From Kappaphycus alvarezii (Eukaryota > Rhodophyta > Florideophyceae > Gigartinales > Solieriaceae), in assembly GCA_002205965.3 (NCBI GenBank), contig NADL03000237.1:1-64000 (forward strand): a stretch of DNA of 64,000 nt. The letters run 5' to 3'. Made by a program: the position numbers and the translations under genes. This document shows positions 11,001-21,585 of the stretch, one piece after another (position 1 is the first letter of the stretch; each line of letters opens with the position of its first letter). The notes below the pieces were generated by a model. It saw nothing but the letters and a program-made list of their open reading frames with translations, was not told the DNA's origin and ran no database searches.

Positions 11001-14000
11001 ATGACCTGTAATGCTTCATGGAGATTATATTGTAGAGTATACTCATATGATAGTGGATAAAGTAAAAAATCCGTCCCAGAAGATTGTAAAACCTCATTTC
11101 AGTACTTTAAAGTATTTGTGAGTTGATTCCATAGCAACGCTAAAGTCAATTTTAACTACCCAAGTATGGATTTGACAGTACTCTGGGCCATGATTCTGCT
11201 ACATGGATGCAAAGAAAAAGAGTACAGAAATCGATTACAAAGAACCTCTAGAAGGTCAATACAAACCTCAGTAGATCGCGCTCCGCGTTCGGCAATAGTT
11301 TGAACAAAAAAATCGAGTCCTTCTCAAAAATATATCAGGTATGTTTGCAGAAAGTGAGGCAAAGTCTGTAACATACTCTGTCTGAGCAGCTCCTATATCC
11401 TTTAAAGCTACATAAGTAAGTTTATGCTCCATTATTTGGACTTTGATTGCCCTCTAATGGATGGCCAGAGTGAAAAATGCATATTGTTAGATAACACGAA
11501 AAACAGAAAGGTACAGCTTTGTACGTTATGTTTGAGCCTTCAAGGATTAGAATATTAATATTAAGCAGTGGATAATCATTTTTTTGACCAATAGCAGGTC
11601 TAATTGTAAATGTTACTTCTCCGAGATTTTGGAAACCTAGTGCCCATTTTTTGACGAGAAAACATTTTCAATGAAAATTTCGCAAAATTTTCATTAAAGG
11701 ACCTTTCTATCTACGCTATACTAGATCAGCCCGTTACGAACTTCTTTGAGACCTTTTTCCGTGTATATTCCTAAAAAATCTAGAAACATAGCAAAACTAC
11801 TCAGAAATGTTTTTTTTCCTCAGATATAATTATAGTCATAATTAAGTACTAAAATGGAGTCGTTGTGAAACATAATGTACCGTTAAGTACATTCGTAGGT
11901 TATGTAATAACTCTGTTGACATTCTCTCTCCGCTAATTTTTGCAAAAAAATCACGCAAACAGAAAATTATACTGAAAATGATACATTATCGATTTCTAAC
12001 GGTTTGATAGTGTGGATCCATTTATGTTATTACTTGAAAATTTTACGATCGATATACATGTTCCCAATCAGAAATTGAAAATGAAATATCGATGAAATCA
12101 AACTGCTTTTGTAGTATCCCTCCCGACCAAAATATGATTTGATTCAAAGTCAAACTCGTTGCTTCTCCAAATTTTTAGGGCACCGGATAGTTACATGGGT
12201 AGCGATGAAATGACCGCGATTTCAAAACTGTCCCACATCATTGGATTCGAGCCGTAGATTATCTTCTGGACTTCCTCAAAGATATTAAATACTAAACATT
12301 TGGCAATGGAGCTTACTCTAGTGGTGGAGTGAAATTTATCGATATAATACCTCTATCTTCTCTATTTGATTTGCTATAAAGTGTTCAAAACATATTAACT
12401 TCTTTCTTGATCAAAGACATTAATGGAATGAAACAAACCATTAAACGCATTACTAATCATGGGATTAACAAAAGTATTACGTTTTCGACCAAAAAAATCT
12501 CATTGACCCGGAACATATTGGTTCACCAAGGTCGACTTTTTAATATATCTAAAAAAAGTATAAACTCCTTCTACCTCAACTCAAACGCATTCATATCATT
12601 AGATATTTACAAAAAAAAGAATAAGAGTAAAATCAATCAAAAGCACAGAAATGATAGAAATTGATACAATTCGTATTATGAATATGTTTTATATCAAAAT
12701 AAGATTAGAAAGATATCGCGATTTCACAAAAAAATATTTCAATTCAATATCTTTATGTTTTAGATCTCTTTTATTTCATGAGCTCTTGACAATGTGCAAT
12801 TTATTGTAGAAAACTTCAATATGTATTGCATTTCGGACTCAGTCACCAAGTTTTCGGTTGTAGAGCTATTTTTTCAAAAAATGATTATTTAAATAAATTT
12901 TTCTGAAACTCTCTTGTTATCGCTTTTTTATATTTTTAGTAATATTATTGAAATCAATCGTTACAAAATAAAACTTGGAGAGAATATTTTTCAAGGAGAA
13001 TGAATTTTTTCCTTTCCTATTCTTTCTCTATTTCGAGACTAAATTTTAATCTATTTTAGAAATTATGTATATTTAGGGTTCAATAACCATCATCCTTCTG
13101 TAAAGCATTCAGGTATTATTGCTTAATCGTCTCAAAAGCCATCTACGTTCTATTTAAATGATGTAGTATCTCTCTTACCAATTTTAAACAATTCTAATGC
13201 ATCTACAGATTTAGTTAAACTTTGAACCTTATTCTACATTCTACTTGGTGTCAGAAATGACTTAATTACTAAATTTAACTTCGAACCAAAATCCAAATGG
13301 ATGTCCAGATTTCCAAGAAATAACAAAATTTTCAGAGTACTGCATCTATACCGCCCAATTTTTACGACTACACTATGCAGTTTGACATACATATTTGTAT
13401 GATGTTGTTATAATCCTAATTGATTCTTTCAATACCAGATATATATCTTGAGTCAATCCAGTTGTTTGAGATCCGATTCTTTCGTTATGATTATAGCGTT
13501 TAGAAAAGAGAGACATTTTGTTTGTCTGGAACAGTTACGGCTGATACTACTTGAACAAAGAGCACAATGGCACCCCTTTCCATTTTAAAAGGCGGGTAGG
13601 TAATTCTTACACATAGTATTTGGCTACACAAGGAAATAATCCACGACAGAGAATGATTCAATTTGGCATCTAGGACTATTATTCTCTCTAAATGTGATCT
13701 TCTCCTTACCTGTCGTTTTCTGACCCAAAAATATCAGAGTACGCTATACTCCGGTAGTTTTGTCCTTACTGTCGGTGCTATGTAAACCATCTCTTCCTAA
13801 GTCAAATAGAATAAGAAATATCTACCTGCTTTGGGTCCTTGCGCACTCCACCAAATTTTTCACAGCTTCACATAATCCGTGTAAATTCCTTCATAACTTT
13901 TCAGTAATCTACAAATTAAATGCTCGGAACGTCCAAGAGATTTCGAGACTCTAGTTAGTGGTCTCATTTGAATACTTGCTCTTCCGGTACGTAATCTGCT

Positions 14001-14540
14001 CTTCTCCTAATATTCCGGCCCTTTTCAGAAACTACCGCATAATAATCAGTAAGCAATGATATTATTTTCGTTCTCTAGCTGGTAAATGAGAAGTAAGATT
14101 AGCTGTGCTTTCATGGCACCCTTGAAATCTGAACTCTTACATTCATTAGTCTCTCAATATTTAAGTCGCGCGTTTCGACGCAGATATTTGTGGTTCATTT
14201 GCATTAATGGGCGCTCTTTGCGTGATTCTGATATTCACTTTTTCTTGACAGTTACATTTAACTTCCCGGATTCCTTCTTTCTTTAGTGATTTGTAGATAT
14301 TCAATAGCTCTTTTGATTCCAAACTGCCGCGGTGGATGATAAAACAGGTAGCAAGATCACAGCGGCAACCCTCGCAGTTTGGGAGCGACATTATCGAGAT
14401 GTATTGTGGAATTGCTCACGTTTCCAGCTTCCATCTTTCGACTTCCACTACGTCTTGTGCTAACTATCAGTGACGACTAAATATCCGGCATAACGCATTA
14501 GCGGCGTGAATAAAACCTGCCACATCTTTCTTGCATTAAA
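8011..14540. other. AT-rich DNA, essentially anonymous
   Basis: About 6.5 kb of AT-rich sequence without a recognisable gene. Two places have somewhat longer or less AT-biased frames: 9173-9538 on the minus strand (listed separately) and 10442-11060 on the plus strand, where two overlapping frames of 160 and 108 residues show no motif I recognise. No repeat boundaries, target duplications or RNA genes were found. Confidence 0.4.
9173..9538 (-). CDS. Unassigned candidate coding exon
   Basis: A 121-residue ATG-initiated frame stands out because its composition is less AT-rich than its surroundings and its product is hydrophilic and basic in the middle (KRRVSSKNTRRSKLKERK), suggesting a nuclear or nucleic-acid-binding protein. 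A good 5' splice-site match, CAG followed by GTACGA, lies on the minus strand at the exon edge near 9239, after residues ARKPQQ, so the coding part may end there and continue in an exon I could not identify. No domain is recognised. Chance coding is possible; no function is proposed. Confidence 0.25.
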   Translation of the reverse strand: MRTNAFEGKIGSLGLRGTTTDNEGSGRNMYSSQYHHFNVHSNAQSNCSHTKKLMTSSVRTGQKRRVSSKNTRRSKLKERKDLANTALGAPTAFNARKPQQVRFHIFSNEKETEILKNWFSN

Positions 14541-14549
14541 ATAACTCAA

Positions 14550-15060
14550 AGGTCTCCCCTGAGGCAAGCCTCATACAGTGACACTGAGGAACACCCTGTA
14601 CTTCCCAGGTTTGGATACGAATTAAGTGTCGGCTGCGGCACTTGATGCAGAAGGGTCTGATATGCAGTTCGGATCGGAGGAGTGCCAAGCATTACCGCCC
14701 TCAATGTTTTTTCACGAGTTTTCTGCTCAGTGAAATCATAGCGGTGTGGTCATCAACAGCCCTCCTCAACGGGTATGCTCCTCACTTTTCGCACGTGCAC
14801 AGATTTTCGAAAGGTTTCCAACCTCTCTCAATCATGAGGTATCTGAGTGGAACAGCTGAATTTGGTATACGAATTGATATGGGATCAAGTGCGAGCTAAC
14901 CTTTTGTTGTGGCGTTTAGCGAATTAGACTGGGCTGGCGATCTTGATACAAGGAAGTCCACAAGCGACTTTTCATTACTGTCAATGGGACGCCGGTGAGA
15001 GAAGCCTCTTTAGCCTTTATCCTGGGCTATTTTCTCAGAAACTTGAGTCTCACGAAATGA
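14550..15060 (+). mobile_element. Very old Ty1/copia RNase H fossil
   Basis: Plus-strand frames preserve the end of a copia polyprotein: MRYLSGTAEFGI, matching the RYLKGT motif before RNase H, followed by SELDWAGDLDTRKSTS, matching the SDADWAGD..RKSTSG signature. Only about 0.5 kb is recognisable. No LTR, primer site or target duplication was found around it, and it is heavily degraded, so it is among the oldest retroelement remains in the window. It is not a close copy of A, B or C. Confidence 0.6.
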
Positions 15061-17490
15061 AGAAGGCAACGGAAACTTCCGAGTTCGCATTATCGCTCTT
15101 CTTGGACGCTTTTCCTCTTCATTTGCATAATCTGATTCTTTTCTGTTGTGCTTAGTCTCATTTAAGTGACCGCATTTGATGCTCTTCAAACAAAAGTTAT
15201 TTTTGCACCAGGAGAACAAAAATTATCAAGAAAAAATTATTAATGTACTACGGTCCATTTGTACGGTACCTTTTAAAGAGTAAAAAACTTGAAAATAGGT
15301 TTCAAAGATATGTAGAACAAGATTTGAGAAAGCTGAGCTGAACACTTTCATAATTACAAAAGACCTGTCCGTTTCTTATGACATACTATAGTCGTATTGT
15401 GATTTTCAGTTCCCTTGTGAGAAGATCATACTTCCATTACAATTACTGCACATTTAGCATGTAGATTGACAGCCCTTCCAATGATCACAAGCGGGCCTCT
15501 GTGATTGTGGTGGATTTTTGAGGCAAAAGCACATGAAAAGGAAATTTTATCGTGAGAAAATACTTTCGTTCTTTCAATGAAAAATGAAAAGAATGCGAAA
15601 ACAATTACCAGTGAAAATTGACTGTTGTATTTCGACTACTTATAGTTTTAATTTTATTTCATTTGGTTGTTAAATTATTACTATGGTTCTATTATTTTGT
15701 ATAAACCAAGTGTCAGAATCAGTCTGTATTTGATAAACAAAAAAGACAGAACATGGCACTTGGTTTGCGTTTTATATTTATTCTCAAAAAGCGAGGGTCT
15801 CGTAAACATTCACATTGGATCAGATGCTTTCAGTTCGGAAAAATGCTTGGAAGAAGTTGATTAGTATATTACACACGTGTACACCTAGAATGAATCAACG
15901 TTAAGGTTTTGTGATTGAAGAGAGGCTGAAAAACTGTGCTGAGAAAATTTACATAGTTTAAGTCTACCATTAATCTCGTACCCTGCTTCATACTGTGAGG
16001 TTCTGTTGCGGTAACTTTAGGTCTAAAGATTGCAAATGAAACATGCTTTTACGATAGTTGATTTTTTTGTATGTATCCGAAAATAAATCTTTCTTCTGTC
16101 TTATCTACATACATAAGTTGATGTATCATCCCACAGCACCCAGTGCTTGCATTTTACACCTTAAAATTCATGATAAAATTACTGAATGCCTCATATAGTT
16201 GTATTATACCACTACAAAAATCGGCTGCACTGTCTAGATGCATACAAATACTTGCCTCTGTCTCATCAGTTGCCTTCATCTTTCCGCTGCACTCTCCGGC
16301 TGAATCTCCTAGCTGCGTCCTCCTGCTATATTCTATGGATTCACCGTAGTGATATACTTCCTCCTTGCCGAAACTGAGTGCACGCAAATAGTCTACCTGC
16401 CGGAACTGGCCTGCTTTATTCTCGGGCCCCAAAACAAATCTCCATTACCGACTTCTGTTGGAAATTCCTAAAGTTTAGATGAGAACGTAGGTACCCTCCT
16501 TCAGCGTCTATCTCTTATAACGGCTAAAAGTGTTACTATCCAAGGTAAATACAACGTTTTCATCTGTCGAAAATATGAAGTGCGATATTTTCCTATACAT
16601 GAATAGGAATAGGTTTAAAATAAGAGTGTTTGCGTTTTATTACTATCAAGCGTTCTCGAGTCTCTATATAGTAATAAGTAAAGAATTTGGTGAGTGACTT
16701 TTCTCTAGGAACTCATTCGAAGTTTCCATTTGCTTCACTTTAAAGACTTTTACATAATAGCTCGAGTTGACCGAAAGTACTTGATTTTAGTACTAATAAA
16801 AGTCTGGGCAGCCAAGCTTGAGGCTTCTTTGCTTATCGAAAAAGTTTATAATTTAGATTTCATTATTTTATCTCGTAAATCCTAAATTTGTATGAAAAAA
16901 AGACTATGGTGATTATCAAACATATGTCTGTAGATAATAAATACTAAACGAAAAAGAAGAAGTAGGTTGAGTAGCAATGCACTTCAATTATAATAATTTT
17001 AAAAAATATGAGAGTGAATAATCAAAAAAAGCACATTGATCCAATATATCTTCAAATTTGGAGAATGCATAAGCTACCTCTTAAATTATTATTTACAAAA
17101 AGGACCATATTCAGTGAACATCCTAACTAATCAGTACGAGACGTGGAATTGAGATTTGAATGTCGGAATAGAACCGCAGCTAGCCCGTAATGTAGGCCTG
17201 TCTATTACCGGGAATCTTACTTCCACAAATTATTTCTCTTCCAGTGTAGACTGGAGGCTATGGTGTATTCACAAGGATTTGAAATAGCTACAGAACAAAA
17301 AATTGGTGCCTGTTTAAAAGTTTATCACGATATGCTCCAAAATTTGGAGCTTCGTTAAGTTATTCCATACAAAATCCGAGATTTTGATTTTTAGTTAAAA
17401 TCTTGTGTCACATTTTATTTGATAACTTAAGAATACCGAATATTCTCAACATAAACTCGATAGTTCTATTGAAAAAAATGACCCAATAAT
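15061..17490. other. AT-rich DNA with a small GC-richer island
   Basis: Mostly AT-rich and without recognisable genes. The exception is 16154-16432, which is noticeably less AT-rich and holds a 92-residue hydrophilic minus-strand frame (including SFGKEEVYHYGESI) with no recognised domain. The island could be a piece of a host exon or of an unrelated element. Nothing else was identified here. Confidence 0.35.
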
Positions 17491-17494
17491 TGCT

Positions 17495-18070
17495 TTAAGT
17501 AGTCCATTGTTTACTTTTCGGAGATCCTAAATGAAATTCGTGTTGGCCGGAGAGTTGTTTGGGGTGGTCGGTGAAGGCAAGCCAAAGTTGGATAGGGGCT
17601 TCAAAATGGTGCATAATCTGGCTAGGCTGCTTTCTTCCTCTTGGAGGCCAAGTTTGTATGATACTCAACTTCAACACTCACCTATTGCCTCATGCAACAT
17701 TTGATATTAAGGACAAAGTAATAATCCAACTTTCACTCACAGATATTCTAACGTACAGTAACTAAACCAAATCACAGGCCGTCATATCCAATCACAGCAT
17801 GCCCTGCTCAAACAAATGTTGAAGTGCTACTACACGTACATACTACATCGAAAAAAAACATAGCATAATTTATTATAATTATACTATACTCTCCAGCTCG
17901 TACCGATGTTTCTCGCCAAGGCTCGTAACATATCCAAGCCTCATAAACTTTTGATAAAAAAAAGGGGATGATGATGGATGACAAGATAGTACTAAAAGGG
18001 AAGTATGGAAAGAGTGTAGATGGAAAAGGAAAATAGAAAGGATATAGGACGGCATAGGTGAGGTTTGTGT
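17495..18070 (-). repeat. Partial LTR-like repeat related to the family D LTR
   Basis: This stretch aligns in patches with 23790-24180, the inner end of the 3' LTR of element D: GTGCATAATCTGGCT against GTGCAGAGTCTGGCT, then CACTCACC followed by AT.G.CTCATGCAA, the CCAATCACA block, and CGTACnnATnTCTC. The two copies are clearly diverged. Boundaries are approximate and no target duplication is visible, so it is a relic fragment rather than a defined insertion. Confidence 0.45.
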
Positions 18071-18611
18071 TGAAATTAAAGGCAATTTCGTACCTCTGGT
18101 TTACTTGAATGACCTACTAGACTACACATATATACTGCTTGCCGATACTCACCGTGGCTTTGTGAAAGCAGATTGAAAGAAGCAAAATCCACATTTGCAG
18201 CACTATTTTCGTCGAATTTATAGCGCACCCAGCCTAATGGCTTAGAAGCCCTAATTTGCATGCGCGGGAAATTCACAATTACCGATATTAAAACATGAGT
18301 CACATTACATGCATGGCATCTATGCATTATCTGTTACGTAAACCTACACTAAAGCAATCAACCCGTGAATTATGCCTTAAATTACCCGCCCATGTAACTG
18401 TAATCTCTCGGCCTATAAAAGAACCTAAAGGCGGAAACTTAAAAGATCATACAAGTAGTAAACAAGTATCAGCGGGCTTGTCTCACGTAACAGTACGTAA
18501 ATCTCATGTAGGCCGTTCAATGTGAACTAAACCTTACGTGCCATACGTGCAATACTGTAAACTAAACGTGACTGCATCAACATACTATGGCTGCATAATT
18601 GTGCAAAAGTG
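18071..18611. other. Unassigned spacer with a TATA-like motif
   Basis: About 540 bp between the D-type LTR relic and the C1 LTR. It contains GCCTATAAAAGAACC at about 18410 on the plus strand and a run of short GTAA/ACGTA words. A 76-residue plus-strand frame (18295-18525) and an overlapping minus-strand frame show no domain. It could be more LTR sequence or host flank. Confidence 0.3.
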
Positions 18612-19185
18612 ATTTGTATGCAGCCAGTATAATAAGTATAGTGTAAGCCGTATGGAACCAGACCAGGCAAATATAGGATAAATATAAAAACATTACTTAC
18701 TTGTACACGTACCACTTCTATGATAGTTTACACTTCTGATACACCTATGATACTGTAAACGTACGACACATTGGTTACAGTACACTGATCCCAGAATAGA
18801 GACAAACCATCAGCCAACCATAACATGCCACGTGTCAGAATGCTCCACATATAACAGATCAGATATCTTCACTCTGGGCGATACGAGTGGTATGGAGGCG
18901 AATCTAGCAGCCAATCAGAGGGCAGAATACCAAGTGGTTTGAAAAATGGCAAAATGCGCCGTGATTTTGAGTTTCCCGAAAATGGGCTCTCGTCCCCTGC
19001 AACTTTCGATTTGGCCCATTTCACACCTGTTATAGGTGTGCACATAGAAGAAGAGCGGTGCAACTTCACTCCCATTTTCATGCTACAAGTGTACTCGTGT
19101 ATCGGTAGCAACTTAAAACCATGGGATCGCATGCATTCTATCCTTTTTCAACAGGGATCGTATTCATTCAATCCCTTTTTCAACA
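18612..19185 (-). repeat. C1 3' LTR
   Basis: On the minus strand it starts TGTTGAAAAAGGGATTG right after the purine tract and matches the C2 5' LTR from 28246 on: the GCATGCGATC word, the block of plus-strand text ACCACTTGG/CCAATCAGAGGGCAG, CCACGTGTCAGAATG, and the pair of GGCTGCATAC words near the inner end. The distal end is placed at about 18612, where similarity with C2 stops (CAAATCA). It cannot be confirmed by a target duplication because the other end of C1 is gone. Confidence 0.65.
19122..19185 (-). repeat. Short direct repeat at the start of the C1 LTR
   Basis: The first 32 bases of the LTR on the minus strand (TGTTGAAAAAGGGATTGAAT and following, ending GATCCC) are followed by a second slightly diverged copy with the same start and the same GATCCC end. 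C2 has only one such unit at its LTR start, so the duplication is specific to C1 or was lost from C2. Confidence 0.6.
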
Positions 19186-19196
19186 CTAACCCTCGA
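19186..19196 (-). other. Polypurine tract of C1
   Basis: TCGAGGGTTAG on the minus strand, immediately before the LTR start. It is the plus-strand primer site of reverse transcription, in the position expected for copia elements. Confidence 0.6.
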
Positions 19197-20293
19197 TTAC
19201 ATTGTTTTACACCAAGTGATTGTCCCCTTTTCTACCCATCACAATCATTCTAACAAGTTTTGTCATCAGAACTCGCCCTAATAGAATTTTCAAGGCGTCA
19301 GCAACATTTCAGTTGTTGCACGTACACTAAGTCCACCTCTTTACGCACAACTGCATCTCTTACAAAGTGGTATGCATATCAATGTGCTTGTTGCGTCTTT
19401 GGTGCTTTCGTTCGAGCGAGCTCCATAGCCCCTGGTTATCGCTGTATATTGAGTAGCATGATCAATTCAAGTGCTTTCATGCCCAGCGATGTCAGGTTTC
19501 AAGGATGTCCCGAACGACACGTCTCAGCCATATTGCTTCTTTACTTGCTGCAGTTAACGAAATGTATTCGGCCTCACATGACGAAGCTGCGAAACCGTTT
19601 GCTTTCGCGAGCACCAACTTACCCCACTTCCAGCCATGCGAAACACGAAACCACTCGTCGATTTGCGATCGGACACATCTCCGGCCCAATCCGAGTCACA
19701 GTATGCAGACAAGCCCAGCTCAGCATTCCCTCGGAACACAAGACCTAAATCTTTGGTCCCAGCGAGATACCTTAACACTCTTTTTACTGCTAACCAATGC
19801 TTCTCTCTTGGTTCTTGCGCAAAACGTGCAAGTTTGCCAACCGCATAAGATATATCAGGTCGTGCCAACAGATAAATACATGAGAGCTCCAATGGCGCTC
19901 CTTATGGAGCATCTTTCCGAGCATCACTACCCGTATCCCGACGATCCACGTTCAACTCGTCAGTGTTTAGATTCATACGAGTTGGAACGGGTCTACAATT
20001 CCGCAATCCAAATCGTTCTAGAATGCTGTCCACAATCCTTGGCTGGGATAGACACGAGGAGCGTTCGCATTTTGGGCGTAAAATTTGAAGCCCAACAACT
20101 ACTCTTGCTTCAAACAAATCTTTCATTTCAAAACGGCGGTTAGGTCCCCCTTAATCCATGCAATCTCATCCATGTTGTCTCTCTCAAGCAACAAGTCTTC
20201 AACGTACAGGAGTATAATCATGATTGAGTCGGAGGTCGGGTCAAATTTATATAGAAACAGGGATCAATAGCGCTACTTTTGAACTTGAGCCCA

Positions 20294-20298
20294 TGAAC
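20294..20298. repeat. Target-site duplication, left (tgaac)
   Basis: tgaac before the LTR corresponds to tcaac at 21581-21585 after it, with one difference. The uninterrupted C2 copy has the single-site sequence near 63827, confirming the site. Confidence 0.6.
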
Positions 20299-21580
20299 TA
20301 ATGGAACTTGGATCGGGTCAAGGACTTTGCTGCGCGGATGAAGTTGCGGGCTCGGCTTCCAAGAATTTACTCGGTACTCTAAAATTCTGACCTTAGTTAC
20401 AACTACAAATTCTCCCTAACGCACTGCGTACATTAACAAAATCCACAAACTGGATGATTTCAGCAGATTAAAAGGTATTGACCCGGTAATTTCGTCCATT
20501 TGGGGCATTTTCGGAACTGCTTCCAAAGTTGTCAAATTCGTGTAAGACAGTTTGGACCAATACACACATCAATACAGCACATTATTTTGCGAACTCATCG
20601 GAACCGAGGTCTCTTGTGCCAAACTAACGGAATGAACCCGTCATACGTGTTATAGAATCACATAACTGATTTTGGATGCAGCTGGACAAACCGTAATCAT
20701 AATTATAAACCTCATACGTATTATAAAATCACATAACTGATTTTAATTGCAGCTGGATAGAACCATAATCGAAACTAGAATGCTCATACACAAAATAAGG
20801 TCAAATAACTCTCTCTAGGAGCAGACAAGAATGAAATGGACTGATGCATCCATGGATTGCTGCAGTGGAATGCAGCCAGAGGATACGACATTCATTCTCC
20901 TTTACATAGAGAGAACGAAGCGGTGTAGTAATGACAGTATTACTATAAACTACTCCTACAGTACGAACTCAAGTACCATAAGAAGTACAGGACGAGGTAG
21001 AGTACGAAATACAGTCCACACCTGACACAAGTACAGTATTTATAAACCACTGCACCAAAGGTTTCTACTCATTGCTGTACCACGTGTACATCACACAAAT
21101 AACAGCCACGACGTACACGTGTACATAACCTACCTCGGCAAATCTCTTGTACAGTACAGTATACTCCTCACCCATTTACAGTACCCTGCCGTACGTAAAA
21201 TCACTCCATAAACAACATTCTGCCCTCTAAAGTAGCTCATAATCAACCCTCACACCGATGCAGTCATTACAGGTGTAATTCACCAGCCAATAGAATTCAA
21301 TTATTTGACTTATTGGCCAATGAGGTTGCAAGAATCAATCTATAGCCTAGGGAACAATTGGCCAATTTCCACTTGTCAGAATTTATGCAAAGTTTGCATA
21401 AATCGCTGACCCCTCAAAATCGGACTTTCGTCCCCGGAAACTTTGGATTTCTTCTCAAATGCCTTAGGGACAGCCTTCAACCCACACATGTACAAGTATA
21501 CACGTGGAAGACGCCTTATGGCTCTTATGAGGAGTACCACCGATGTGGGGTCATGTGATCGTCTCGCCAACTCAACAACA
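20299..21580 (-). mobile_element. Solo LTR, family A (old subfamily), inside C1
   Basis: On the minus strand it starts TGTTGTTGAGTTGGCGAGAC and ends GTTCCATTA. It matches the solo LTR at 6452-8005, including the extra segment of about 150 bp that the A1b and A2 LTRs lack, and keeps two to three tandem repeat units. It splits the reverse-transcriptase coding region of C1: the sequence on both sides joins at a site that is continuous in C2 (GTTGATGGGCTCAAA). Length 1282 bp. The insertion is younger than C1 and older than A2. Confidence 0.85.
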
Positions 21581-21585
21581 TCAAC
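21581..21585. repeat. Target-site duplication, right (tcaac)
   Basis: Partner of 20294-20298; one substitution between the two copies. Confidence 0.6.

Noticed and set aside
10442-11060. Overlapping plus-strand frames of 160 and 108 codons
   Set aside because: Neither shows a recognised motif; overlap in different frames argues for chance.
18405-18425. TATAAAAG word as a host promoter
   Set aside because: No gene recognised downstream and the area is flanked by LTR relics; left as an unassigned note.
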